DNA of 64,000 nt, taken from Aspidapion aeneum. Lineage: Eukaryota > Arthropoda > Insecta > Coleoptera > Brentidae. The DNA is taken from the NCBI GenBank assembly GCA_963576565.1, contig OY755042.1:108243314-108307313 (forward strand), written 5' to 3'. The position numbers and the translations under genes are program-made. A model generated the notes under the pieces. That model was not told the origin of the DNA. It did no database searches and saw only the letters and a program-made list of their open reading frames with translations. This document shows, in pieces, positions 36,221 to 48,000 of this stretch (positions are counted from its first letter, which is position 1; each line of letters begins with the position of its first letter).

Positions 36221-36355
36221 TTCTTTAAGGGCCTTGATGAATTTAATAAACTTCTATCTAAAAGAAAAGCTGTTCCAACAGTGAAAAATTTTAAGAAAAT
36301 CCTAAAAATTTATCTTCTAAAAAAATTGAATATTCTTAATGAAGATATTCCGTAA
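36221..36355 (+). pseudogene. possible LINE reverse-transcriptase tail
   Basis: A 44-residue frame reads FFKGLDEFNKLL and TVKNFKKILKIYLLKKL before a stop. It resembles the SVxSFKKxLKxYLL ending common in CR1/Jockey-type reverse transcriptases and is followed by long T/A-rich sequence. It is short, so this is a weak call. Confidence 0.4.
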
Positions 36356-36766
36356 ACCTGTTCTTTCTTTTTTGTTTTTTTTTCCTTTTCTGGTCCGTTT
36401 TCACTGTTTGTTCTTGTAATAATATTTACTATTTTATATGTTATTGATAAGTGTTTTAATATTTTAGTTTAGTGATCTCGCTTTAATGTTTTTATGATTT
36501 TTTATAGCTGGCTATTATTTCCTATTTTATCGGTTTGATCAGTTTTATTAGTTTTAACCTAAATGATGTTTTTTAAGTTAAGAACATTTAATTAGTGATT
36601 TTGTCTTATTGGTGATTTGATGTTTTTATTATGTTTATATGATTTCCTTTATAATCAGTAGTTTCCTTTATAATGACGTTTTTTTTTTATTAAGATTAAG
36701 CATATAATATTTACATTTCTGTTTTTATAACTAGCGTTTTTTGCTAAATAAATTGTTTAAATGGTT

Positions 36767-37030
36767 TATAAAACCTGACCTTATTTTAAAATTGACCCTA
36801 TGGTGACAGATTTACATATAAAAAGCAGCTGCTTTCCTTCAAAATTCGGCCTTTGTGTATTTAAAAACCGGATTTATTAGTGTCGTTATTTACTAAATGA
36901 AAGCTATAGCGACTTTATTATTAAATTTGGCTTTGGTATGTCAATTTTGAGAGGTCAGAGTTTTCTGTGTGAATGTGTCAGAATAAAGTCGACTCTAAAA
37001 TAAAGTCAGGTTTTATTCCAATAAGTCCCT
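36767..37030. mobile_element. ~265-bp TIR MITE, copy 2 (inverted)
   Basis: Reverse-orientation copy of 11993-12270. Ends AAAACCTGACCTTATTTTA and the inverse AAAGTCAGGTTTTATTCC. Confidence 0.75.
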
Positions 37031-37171
37031 AATATTCACGAGCCCGAGTGTACAGAGTAGGAAACGCTCATTTCTAGAGGAGCTAGAAAAAAACTAACCA
37101 ACATGTTACGGACTCGATTTTCGTAACAAAATTAATGCCGAAAACCGCACATCGATATCTTGAACTACTTA

Positions 37172-37808
37172 AGCGGGGTCTACACATAACTTTTTGCCTG
37201 ACGTCTTGCCTGTCAGTCAAAAGGGTCAAGTATGACGGTTGAAAGACTAGCGTACACGCTTGATAGTTTTGACGTACGTTTTTAGATCAGTTTTTGATAC
37301 ACCATGGAGGAAGCACTGCTTTTGTCAATAATGTTTTTTGTTTTAAATGTCTATGACTTAACCGTTTCAGTAGCTAAACATAGTTTTTTAATCAGTTTTT
37401 CAAAATGTTGTGTTGATTTAGTTTGGTAATATCCCCTGAAGATGTAAGTTTCTGCTCAAGAAACATGTCGGGACTATTTGTTTAAAACAAATTAAAAATT
37501 AGTGGAGAAAGACAATAACCTGTTTGATTTCCTAAAAAATTATCTTATCTAATGTCGGACGTTTCGTATACCAACTTCTAAGTTGCACTCGAAAGGAATT
37601 AAAATTGTATGCACTACCACAAGAAATGCCGCTAAAACTGACGTTTTACCGGAAACAAAGCCTCTACCGATCAGTTCAACAGGTCCGACTTTAGTCCTGT
37701 TCAGTTCAGGCAAAACGTACGTTTTATTGTCTACACGAAAGGTTTTGCCTGATCCGTTTTACCTGATCAAGTAAAACATCAGGCAAAACGTTATGTGTAG
37801 ACCCCGCT
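37172..37808. mobile_element. PIF/Harbinger-like MITE, ~637 bp
   Basis: Ends AGCGGGGTCTACACATAAC and the inverse TTATGTGTAGACCCCGCT, with TTA on the left and TTT on the right. Copies at 38043-38328 and 53682-54279 share ends and interior (CTTGATAGTTT, CGTACGTTTT). A small open frame at 37583-37774 recurs at 54088-54282 but has no recognised homolog. Confidence 0.72.
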
Positions 37809-38042
37809 TTTTGTTCGATATTTGCTAGGTATTTGGTTTTTCTTTCAAGCATGGCACACTTTCATGGCAAAAATTTATCCAAAATAATTCAAAAACAGTA
37901 ATAAAATCAAAGTTTGAAAACAAAAGTATCAAGTGTTCTTTTCAAATACCAAATTGCAAATAATGCAAGGACATGAAACCATAAACAAGTGAAATTAAAG
38001 AAAGAAAAATAAGAAAATAGTTTTGTTTTCGGCCGAGAGTCA

Positions 38043-38328
38043 AGCGGGGTCTTCACATAACGTTTTACCTTACGTTTTGCCTGTTCAGTCAAAACGCATC
38101 AAGTCAAACTTTGTGTGTAGACGGAAAAACGGACGTTTTACTTGAACTGATTTAAGACGGAAGACCGCCTAGAGAACTCACCGGATCACACATTGTTTTG
38201 TATCAAAAACTAATCTAAAAACGTACGGTAAAACTATCAAGTGTGTACGCTAGTCTTTCAACCGTAATACTTGACCCTTTTGACCGACAGGCAAGACGTA
38301 AGGTAAAACGTTATGTGAAGACCCCGCT
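38043..38328. mobile_element. PIF/Harbinger-like MITE, short copy (286 bp)
   Basis: Ends AGCGGGGTCTTCACATAAC and its inverse. Flanks TCA and TTA fit a degenerate TWA-type duplication. Internally deleted compared with 37172-37808. Confidence 0.7.
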
Positions 38329-38597
38329 TTACAATTTTATGGACTTCCCTGATATTTCTGGAGATAAAATGTGGTCCAAAATGCAATCTTAGGATTAGCT
38401 ATATTTGTTCTTCCAATAATTCCTATAAATCCATCAAATTTAAAATACCGATGATGCAAAGTTTTATCTATATCACAGTATAGGTACAGCTGATTTCAAA
38501 AAAATCTGATACGACTGGAAAAACTCTTTTTTTATTTTAAGTAGTATATTTATTTTGGCATGTTTATAAAATAAGTAAAACAAAACTTGATAAAAAC

Positions 38598-38654
38598 TAG
38601 AGACCCTGTATGTATGACATATCTTTAAAATATGTCATACATACAGGGTCTCTA
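38598..38654. mobile_element. 57-bp perfect hairpin with 8-bp TSD
   Basis: Arms 38598-38622 (starting TAGAGACCCTGTATG) and 38630-38654 are perfect 25-bp reverse complements around a 7-nt loop (CTTTAAA). ATAAAAAC flanks it exactly on both sides (38590-38597, 38655-38662). This looks like the smallest possible transposon remnant: two TIRs and nothing else. Confidence 0.8.
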
Positions 38655-39654
38655 ATAAAAACCAGATAAAATATATTTTTGGTCGTTTTTAGAAATCTTC
38701 TTTAAATTAAATTTAATTTTGAATTGAATATCTTTATTACCTTTGCTAAAGAATACATTTAAAGTTCGGTCTTTTTTGCTGCAGCTCGGCACTTGGAATT
38801 TGATGATTAAATTTTACGGTAAATGGGTGGTTGGCTGCCTAGAAACTGTGAAAAAATGTTTGCATTCTTTGGTCTCTCGAAATAGAGCATATTATTTTAA
38901 AAGGCTTTCCGTTTTCGGTCTAGAAGCAAATCATATTACTTTTTGGCAACAGACCATTTCCCCCTAATTTGACCCCGCTGAATCCGAATATCTCTGTTGC
39001 CAACTCGAAAAATCGACAGGGACGGAGAAAATCCCCCCAAACCCCCAAAAACCTGTTTTTTTCAGTTTTATGCAATTTTCTCGAAAACTAACTCTTTTAC
39101 CAAAAATTGCAAAGAACAGTTTTTTGTGGAGAATAAAATTCCCTTTCCAACGATGCATTGGTCAATAAGGTTAGGAAAAGCAAGTAGCTCTTCAGTGGCG
39201 TACGTAAATTGGGATTATTTATAAAAAACATGTTTATTATAGGTTTTTCAAAATTTTCTCAAAAACTACACTTTTTAGGAAAAAATATGTAGTATACTTT
39301 ATAGTAGAACATAACATTTTCTTTTAAAAACTTTATTAAAATGTCGGGTTGTTGCCATATTTAGGCTTCCGGGGCGTACTAATATAAACTTATTTTCAAA
39401 AATAACTGAAATAATCAGCATCTTGCATATTTAAATATCTTTTCCAACTAAGATTTTCAGAAAAAAATGTGCCTTTATTCTTTATTGAGGATAAGACAAT
39501 TTCTTTTTAAATGATATATTACAAAGTGAGGTTAATGTTATGATAAATACTTCAAAAAGGTTCGTAATTTATACCTACTAAAATAAAATGTTTCCAAATT
39601 AAACTATAAAACTATAAAAGGACATTTTATTATCGGGCCCGCCGCCGAAGCCAT

Positions 39655-39930
39655 AAAAGGTCGAAAGTACAAAAGGTCGAATAAAAATCGACAAAACAAA
39701 ATTTTAAAAATACAAATTTACAGTATCAAGTCGAATTGACCTGCCCAGTCGATGTGGACCCGCGGTCGTACTTTGAATCTTTTCTACTTTCGACCTTTTG
39801 TACTTTCGACCTTTAGAAGTTTCGACCTTTTGTTTTTTGATCTTTTGTACTTTCGACCTTTTGTATTTTCGACCTTTTGTACTTTCGACCTTATTTTTTC
39901 GACCTTTTGTACTTTCGACCTTTTATTCGC
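39655..39930. repeat. 16-bp-unit array with an inverted block
   Basis: About nine copies of a unit near CTTTCGACCTTTTGTA lie at 39776-39930. The reverse complement (GGTCGAAAGTACAAAAGGTC) lies at 39658-39680. Together they form a foldback. The open frame across it is a repeat product. Confidence 0.8.
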
Positions 39931-40009
39931 CGCTCTTTATTATCCACCGAAAAGCTAATAAGACACAAAATTGATTAGTTTGGATTGATCTTAAATAATT
40001 TCTTTAAAC

Positions 40010-40690
40010 TAAGAACACCACTGGAGCGGTAAATATAAAATAACTTCCACTTTGTTATACATCGCTTGAAAGCAAATTTTATTGGCTATGACGAAGTATA
40101 AAAGACATTTTTTGATACAGAGCTTGGTTTTTAAGAAAATTGAATAAAGCGTATGAAAAACATGTTTTTTTTAATGATTTGTTGAAATCACCCCCATTGG
40201 CGGACGTCGCTGGAGAGTTTGCTATAAGTCAAACCCCATTGAGTTTCACATTTTGAAGAAGGAAATTTCCCTGTCTACAAAAAAGTGTCGAACAAGTTTT
40301 TTCCTGTTAAGCTTAGTTTTTGAGAAAATTAGATAAAACGTGTAACAAGAATGGTTTATTTTCTGTTTTTTCAAAATTAATTTAATTTACGGATGCCCCT
40401 GAAGTTTTATTTATAAAACCGATTTAATCATGTTATAAGTTATTTTGAAGGAAATTTTATTGAGTATACCAAAATGTAATACATGGTTTTCTGTAGATAA
40501 TAGTTTTTTAAAAAATTAAATAAATCTTGGAAAAAACATAGGTATTTTTTCAACTTTTTTTAATTACTTCAATTAACGGACGCCGCTGGAGAGCTTGTAT
40601 GTTGAAAAGGGAATTTTATTGTCTACAATAAAGTGTATTATACATTATTCTCTTAGAAGCTTTGTTTTTAAGAAAATTTGAACAAACCTC
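40010..40690. repeat. ~185-bp tandem array related to 27855-28560
   Basis: Units begin near 'accactggagcggtaaat' (40017), 'ggcggacgtcgctgg' (40198), 'tacggatgcccctgaag' (40389) and 'acggacgccgctggagag' (40576). They match the 27.9-28.6 kb array in order. Confidence 0.75.
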
Positions 40691-41689
40691 AAACTTTCAG
40701 ATTTTGGTGGGTCAGGGGGGGTTTTGGAGGTTTTTGCAGCCATTAAAAAAAATATATTATTATTTTTTAATTATACAAATATATATTTTGAATGTACACC
40801 TGTGACAATTTGGGCTTTCCAGCGGCGATTTAAAATTCCGCCGCCATTTTGGCCGCCATCTTGAATATCTCAGCCCCGGTCAATATTTCGAGTTGGCAAC
40901 AGGGATATTCGGATTCAGCAGGGTCAAAATAGGGGGAATTGCCCATTTGCCGAAAAGTAATATAAAATGCTTCTAGAATGTGGATTTTCCCGATTCTTGC
41001 CTGAACTAAAAGGGTCATTTTAGATTACTCGAAGTAGCTCCCGAACTTGTATTACTTTTGGCCTGCCAGATCATCCTTGCTTCCTTTCAAGTAATTTTCA
41101 TCTTTTATTTACAGAACAAACTGTTCTTCGGCTTATGCTAGAAAGCTCGGCTACCGCTGGAAAGGACCAACCATTTTCTAACTTGTAAAAATTTTGGCTT
41201 TTAGCTCGTTTGTCGTATGTAAAGCTATTTTATGTAGAATTAAATACTGTATTTATGTATTTATTATTTTGTAACTGATGACAATCTTATTATTTTTATA
41301 CTTGTCATTGACAGTTTTCATATTGTTGATACTGAGGTGTTAAAAAAGTTGATGGTGGCTTAAAATACACTGCTCAAATTTTGGAAAAAGTGCTTTAAAG
41401 AGTCGTATCAGTTTTTTTTTAATCAACTGTACCTCTGTTTTTATATCGTTTCCCAAATAGCAGGAATAACTTTTATTATTGTTTCATGACCACATCAATA
41501 TATAAATTTAAATAAACATATACCTACATATAACGAAGTGCAAATGTAGGTTGAGATTATGGTTTTATGGCGTTTTGACATAGGCACATATTATATGTAG
41601 GTACCTATTCATTTTAATTTTATTTGAACTTCGTCAATTTGCCCTAAATTACCTACTTACTTTACCTATCTGATAATATATTAAGCAGG

Positions 41690-41851
41690 CATGGGCGCAC
41701 ACACAGGGGGGCCTCGGGGCCCGCCCCCTTACAAGCCTAGGATTTTTTTAGATATTTTCAAGATATTTAACTAATAAAAATATTAAATAGCATAAAATAT
41801 GACATCATGGTGCCTCGGCCCCTCTAAGGCATCTTTCTGGGTGCGCCACTG
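41690..41851. mobile_element. hAT-like MITE, ~162 bp
   Basis: Ends CATGGGCGCACACACAGGGG and the inverse GGGTGCGCCACTG. AGCAGG flanks both sides. Related to 33392-33692. A separate orphan right end (CCCTGGGCCGCCACTG) lies at about 41960-41975. Confidence 0.65.
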
Positions 41852-42055
41852 AGCAGGTATTATAGAACATTGAAATTCTTAATTTTTTATCAACTTTGTG
41901 TTTGTGTTGATTCTTGAGGGGGGAGGGCACTTGCCTCTAGTGTCCCTAGTGCCACACCCCCCTGGGCCGCCACTGTCGTAATCAATTTGCCAGTTCCCTT
42001 TCCCTCAGTGTTTTTTTTTTCAAAAATTTTAAAATATGGATTCTATAGGATTAAA

Positions 42056-45000
42056 ATGGCTGAACCAATAAAAAACCTCATTGAAGATCTACCGGCTGGT
42101 CCGTTGGATGCTTATAGAAAACTGGCAGAATTCGATTGGAAGAAAATGAAATTGTTTTTTGAAGAACCTGAATTGTTAAAACTAAAAGTAAGTACCCACG
42201 TACTGTCCGGCCACAATACAATGAGGCGGAAAAGAGATGGTTCAACTCAATCTATCTCCCTCTGTTTTCATTGGCACATTTTACATGGCACAAAAATCAC
42301 ATCAACGTTAAATTAACGTGAACAAAAATAACAAAGTTTTTTTTTACTTGAAAACAACCTCATACCATGTAATATTTATTTTGTTAAATCTACATGCTTA
42401 AAGATAACTTAAAAACAAGGAGAAATCAAGTTATTAAAATGTGCTTTTTGTTGAAGTTTCTGGTATATAACGTGTTTTTTACCCTCGTTATTTTCATGTA
42501 CCAAATTCACACTTGAAAAGTCTTCCACAACATGTTCTAAAACGCCACTAGTTTAAGACTTCTAAAACCTACTAACTTTCTGCGTCTTTTTTGGTAACGT
42601 TTTTTTAATAACATTTTTTTAACTTAAAAGAGATGCGAAAGGAAGTTATAAAAGTTTACTAGTTTAAGACTACAACACTTCAAGACAATTTTAAAGATGG
42701 CGCTCAAGGCAAGACAAAATATCTATATATCTATCATATACATTATGTTTCTTTTAAAAGCTAAAAAAGATTTTTTAACAATAAACACTTTCACAGAATA
42801 TTAATGTGTCTTTATCAGGTGAATAACAGATGCGTCGTGATCGTGAAGGATCAGGTATCAGTTCCTTAACAGGTTTTTGGAGTTTAGAGGCCAAAGCACT
42901 GCCTGATAGATTTCGTCAAAGTGAAAAATGCCGACAATAGGTGGCACTGCTGCTAGTAAAATCTCAAAAATATTTGGTAGAAAAGCCATGCAAGTCGCAT
43001 TTTAAAATTCATGTAGAAAAGGCGTGAATCTAATGTGATTTTAACGTTGATAAAAATCACGTGAAACTAACGTAAAAACATTGCTGTTTTAATTTGATAA
43101 TGGCATTAGTAAAACGCAGTTTTTACTAACGTTATTTTTTATAACGTTAATGAATGACCTATTAAGCTTGTTTTCATATATAAAATAAACGTTTTTTTCT
43201 AGCAGCTTTTAAAATCAACGTCTTTTTTTTTCACGCATTTTTTACGTGTTAAACACGTGATTGTGCATGTGGGTGGTTTGGGCGCATGCAAAAGTGCCAT
43301 CATTTTTGTGGAGAATACTTCGAGAAAGTCTTTAAAAGTTTTATTTTGAGCTGTATATTATGTAAATCTTAAAAGACAACCTCATATAAAGAGTGCCCGT
43401 TATTTTTGATTATGCATTGGCGTCATAATTATACATGATTTATGAGCTATAATAAAGTTTCTATAGGTTTTAATTTTTTAAGTGCCCAAAAAATGCGAAA
43501 CGTAGGTCCACACCACTTTAAAAACAATTTCAGAAAATTGAATTACAACAATGATTACACATTACAACCAACACTTTTGGTAAATATACCTGCTATTGAC
43601 TTTTGACAAAATTATTTTTAGTTTGTGTGTTGGCTTGGGGAAATTTATCAATTCATAGGTTAAAAATATCCAACTCCGTTTATACATTTATAACAAATGG
43701 ATCCAAGATGGATCTGATACCTTCCTAGCCCATTAGCACCCCACATAGCACAATCACGTGTTTAATACGTAAAAAAGGCGTGAGAAAAAAACGTTTTTAA
43801 AAGCTGCTAGAAAGAAACGTTTATTTCATATATGAAAACAAGCTTAATAGGTCATTCATTAACGTTATAAAAAATAACGTTGCTAAAAACTGCGTTTTAA
43901 TAACGCCTTTATCAAATTAAAACAGCAATGTTTTTACGTGAGTTTCAAGTGATTTTTATCAACGTTAAAATCACATTAGATTCACGCCTTTTCTACACGA
44001 ATTTTAAAACGCGACTTGCATGGCTTTTCTACCGAATATTTTTGAGATTTTACTAGCAGCATCGCCACCTATAGTCGGGATTTTTCACTTTGACGAAATC
44101 TATCAGGCAGTGCTTTGGCCTTTAAACTCCAAAAACCTGTTAAGGGACTGATCCCTGATCCACGATCACGACACATCTGTTATTAACCTGATAAAGACAC
44201 ATTAATATTTTGTGAAAGTGTTTACTGTTTATAAATCTTGTTTAGCTTTTAAAAAAATATAATGTATATAGATAGATACATAGATATTTTGTCTTGCCTT
44301 GAGCGCCATCTTTAAAATTATCTTGAAGTGTTGTAGTCTTAAACTAGTGAACTTTTATAACTTCCTTTCGCGTCTTTTTTAAGTTAAAAAAATGTTATTA
44401 AAAAAACGGGACCAAAAAAGACACAGAAAGTCAGTAGGTTTGAGAAGTCTTAATCTGGTGGCGTTTTAGAACATGTTGTGGAGGACTTTTCAAGTGTGAA
44501 TTTGGTACATGAAAATAACGAAGGTAAAAAACACGTTATATACACAGCACCAGAAACTTCAGCAAAAAGTACATTTTTATAGCTTGATTTCTCCTTGTTT
44601 TTAAGTTATCTTTAAGCATGTAGATTTAACAAAATAAATATTACATGGTATGAGGTTGTTTTAAAGTAAAAAAAAACTTTGTTATTTTTGTTCACGTGAA
44701 TTTAACGTTGATGTTATTTTTGTGCTATGTGGGTAAGGGAACTCCACGATATATCAGCCTTGAAAACAGTTTTTGTAAATATCTAAGAAATGAAAGCTCC
44801 TACAAAAACATAAATTATTGACAAAAATTTGTTCTACTATATTCCGAAAACCGCATATTAGGTGCTCCGTTAAGAAGTGAGCATATTTTCAATTTTTAAA
44901 CTGTCAAAAAACTGTCACTAGCATTAATTAATTTTAACCAAAATCTAGTCAGCTCTTTACAGTATTGTACGCTATTTTACCTGAAAATTTCATGAAAATC

Positions 45001-48000
45001 GGTTCAGCGGTTGAGGAGCTATCGTTTACGGATAGTTATACACACACACACGGACAGACTTCACGACGATAGTGCGAGGATAGGTTAAAATCAGTGGTGG
45101 ATCCAGGGGGGGCAGAGGGGCCCGCCCCCTCCCACTTATTTAAAACTTGTCACAAATTCTACTTAGTTTTTACAAAAATTTTGCCTGCGGCGCCATAAAT
45201 CTCCTTTAGATACTAAATTTCACACCTCAGATCTATCAAAAACTGCTAATAAAAAATATTTTAATGTTGGCTGCCACTTTGGCCCCTCCCCTCCAGAAAT
45301 ACTGGATCCGCCACTGGTCAAAATACACTAAAATACCACATTTTTGGCGTTATCTGAAAAAAAATTCGTCGAAAATAATACCTTCCTGCGCAGGAAGGTA
45401 AAAACCACAAAAAAAAAGTTTTTTGTACAAGGTAGGGATCCCAAATTCGATATTTTTGGTTTCAGGTGTTTCTAGAAAAAATAGAAAAAAACTCACCTCC
45501 ATTTGCAAGGCTTGATTTTTTAAGTTTTTGAAAAGGCTAGATTTCGGTAGGGGCCTATAACGTTTTTATTTTTTTAAATCTTTCTATAAATAATTCATCG
45601 TCGCTTGCTATTTTAAGAGGCGGTTTTTACATTTAGTTATTTTTTGAAAATTAAGGCTGAGAAGTGGGGGTCAATTATTTTCCATCTAGAAATGCCTGAA
45701 ACCCTTAAAACATCGAATTTGGGACACCCAATACAGATAAGGTTTTTAACAAAGTATACTTATGACTTTTATTATTTCATTTTGTAGATGCACGTCTGGA
45801 GAACCCTGGAACAAGACCCAGTCTTCCAGAGACCCAATAGGGTTCCCAGCACTGAAGAGATGAAGCGTTTGTCAGCTATTCAGCTTCGTAGATATTGCCA
45901 GTATAGTTTTTTACATCCCAGTACGGCTAAACTGTCATACAAAAGAAAAGTAAGTTGGACAATTAACTGGCCCTGATGTTTCACTCGGCTTTTACAGTAA
46001 CGCCTGGCTTAGGCGGAGTTTGAGGATCAACGAAGTATGCAAGAGTTGATGATCAATACAAGGCCGAGGTTCGGTATTCACGTTAAGCGGATGGTCCCGT
46101 GTTAATTGCGGGGGGATTGCGGGTCGGCCCGTTGTGTATTCGAGTCGCAGCCCACGAGAAAGACCGGCCCGGGCGCGGAAATATCACGTGACCGTAGGAA
46201 TCCCACAAAAAAACGCCTCACGGCCCGCTGTCATTATAAAACATGTGTGTGTGTTCAGTTTTGGTATGTTTGTTTAGGTCGATTTTTTTAATTCGGGCAC
46301 GAATTTTATGCGAATTTTATCAAAGTTATTAAAATAACGCAGCCCACGAAAAAGACTGTAGTGGGCTGCGTTAAAATAATTAATGGCTAATGAGTAAATT
46401 ATAAAGAAAATACCTATAGGATAAACAATGCCGCGAACGTGTAATTAGTGTTGTTCCTTGTCGGTCCAACTATAAAACTGAAACCTAATATGTTGCAAAC
46501 GGGAAAGAAGTGGTAAAAGATAAGATCTTGGATAAGATTGATCAAGTAATAGATATCCTTAGTGACATTTTCGATAGTGAAAGTGAAAAATGTGTTCAGT
46601 TGTCATTTCTTATTGAACAATTAAGTCTCTTGAAAAATAACCTGAGAATCGAAGATATGGTGGATACACTTTAATGTTGGCTTCATCTTTGTTTATCCAG
46701 TTATCCAGTGCGTACACGTCAATTTACAATTCTAAGGTAATATGTCTTCCGCACCCTCGCAATATTAAAAAACTGATTTGTAAAATATTGTTAACAGATA
46801 GTGATCTCTCTGGTAGTGTGAAATATTTAAAAAGTAAGATACAGCTTTTAAAAGAACATGAGTTGGTAGTTGACTTACACTTTATTGAAATAGATATTAA
46901 ACTTTGTGCTGGGTAATTTTTCAAAAAATTATTGACGACCACTACATTCACAAAATCACTTATTTCTTTTTAATAAATTATTGTGAAATGTTTTATATTG
47001 AAAATTTTTCTTCAGATAACTCTAGCGAGTGTTTTTGTGGAGAAAAACTATTGTCAAAGCTTGAAAAAATTAGTTTAAGAGCATGTAAAGTTTTTTTAAA
47101 ATAATTTTATTAAAAAGCACAATGATTTAGTGTCTGCTAATAAATCTTTGAATAAGAACTCAAAGATGATGACAGTTAAAGAAAAATTAAAAAACTAAAA
47201 GCTTGTTTGATATGTCCAATTTTGAAAGGCTTGTATAGGTTTGAAGTTACTAACGATATTATGTACCTAATATATGTACCTGAAGATATTAGAGTGCAAA
47301 TTTTGTATAATTTTTTATTTTATAGATTTAGTTCTTTTATCCATAATAAACACATATATCAGCAAAATATTTTTTTCAATTTTTACCTATGAAAGAACAA
47401 AAATTTTTTGTTAATTTATTTAAATTGTGTAAAAACATATAATATATTAAGCAATACAATAAAAATCCTGGGACTCCTAAGATCACGTGACCGCCGACTT
47501 GCTTATAACGCGCCATGGCCGGTCTTATCGTTGGCTGCGCTTCGAGTAGTATAAATGTGAGAGTGACGACCACTAACTGACTTCAAGACAAATTTTTTTG
47601 GTGTCCACCGAATTAAGCTGCCAAATTTGAACAGTCAGTTTTATTAAAAGCAAAAACTGATAAAATGTTTTATTTTACTAATTAATTTAAATACCTACTA
47701 GTACAAATTCTACAATTGGTTTAATAACAATAGTTATTACGACGGGATAATAGCCTATTGTTGTGTTTTAGTGGGTATTTTTTTATTAAGTAATTACCTT
47801 TTTTTTTGGGAAAAATCTTAAGTAATAATGATTAGCAAATTTTTTTCTAGACTAGGTTTATGATGACCGTAAATGAAGCTCTGGCCGTGACATATCCTGA
47901 CGTATCTGTCAAACATGCGATTGGAATTGCTCTATTCAAAAACACCCTGACCACATTGGGCACAGAACGACATCAGCACATTCTGGATGCGGCATGGAAT

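Larger units (their letters stand above)
38880..41020. mobile_element. large foldback structure with satellite interior
   Basis: About 130 bp at 38920-39060 (GACCCCGCTGAATCCGAATA, TTGCCAACTCGAAA) recurs in reverse complement at about 40880-40990. Between the arms are two blocks of the ~190-bp satellite seen at 27855-28560, a 16-bp array (39776-39930) and AT-rich sequence. Exact ends are not clear. Confidence 0.5.
43719..45399. mobile_element. TIR element family ACCTTCCT, copy B, interrupted twice
   Basis: Starts ACCTTCCTAGCCCATTAGCA and ends GCGCAGGAAGGT. It is split by the TIR element 43740-44733 near its left end and by a hAT-like MITE (45092-45316) near its right end. The uninterrupted part matches 15774-16268, including CACACACACGGACAGAC. 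Confidence 0.75.

Noticed and set aside
39752..39958. Phe/Leu-rich periodic frame of 68 residues
   Set aside because: Direct translation of the 16-bp array.
41987..42055. Upstream in-frame ATG for ACOX3
   Set aside because: It would add a hydrophobic leader unlike a peroxisomal oxidase N-terminus. With the start at 42056 the joined exons give 700 residues, the family's usual length.
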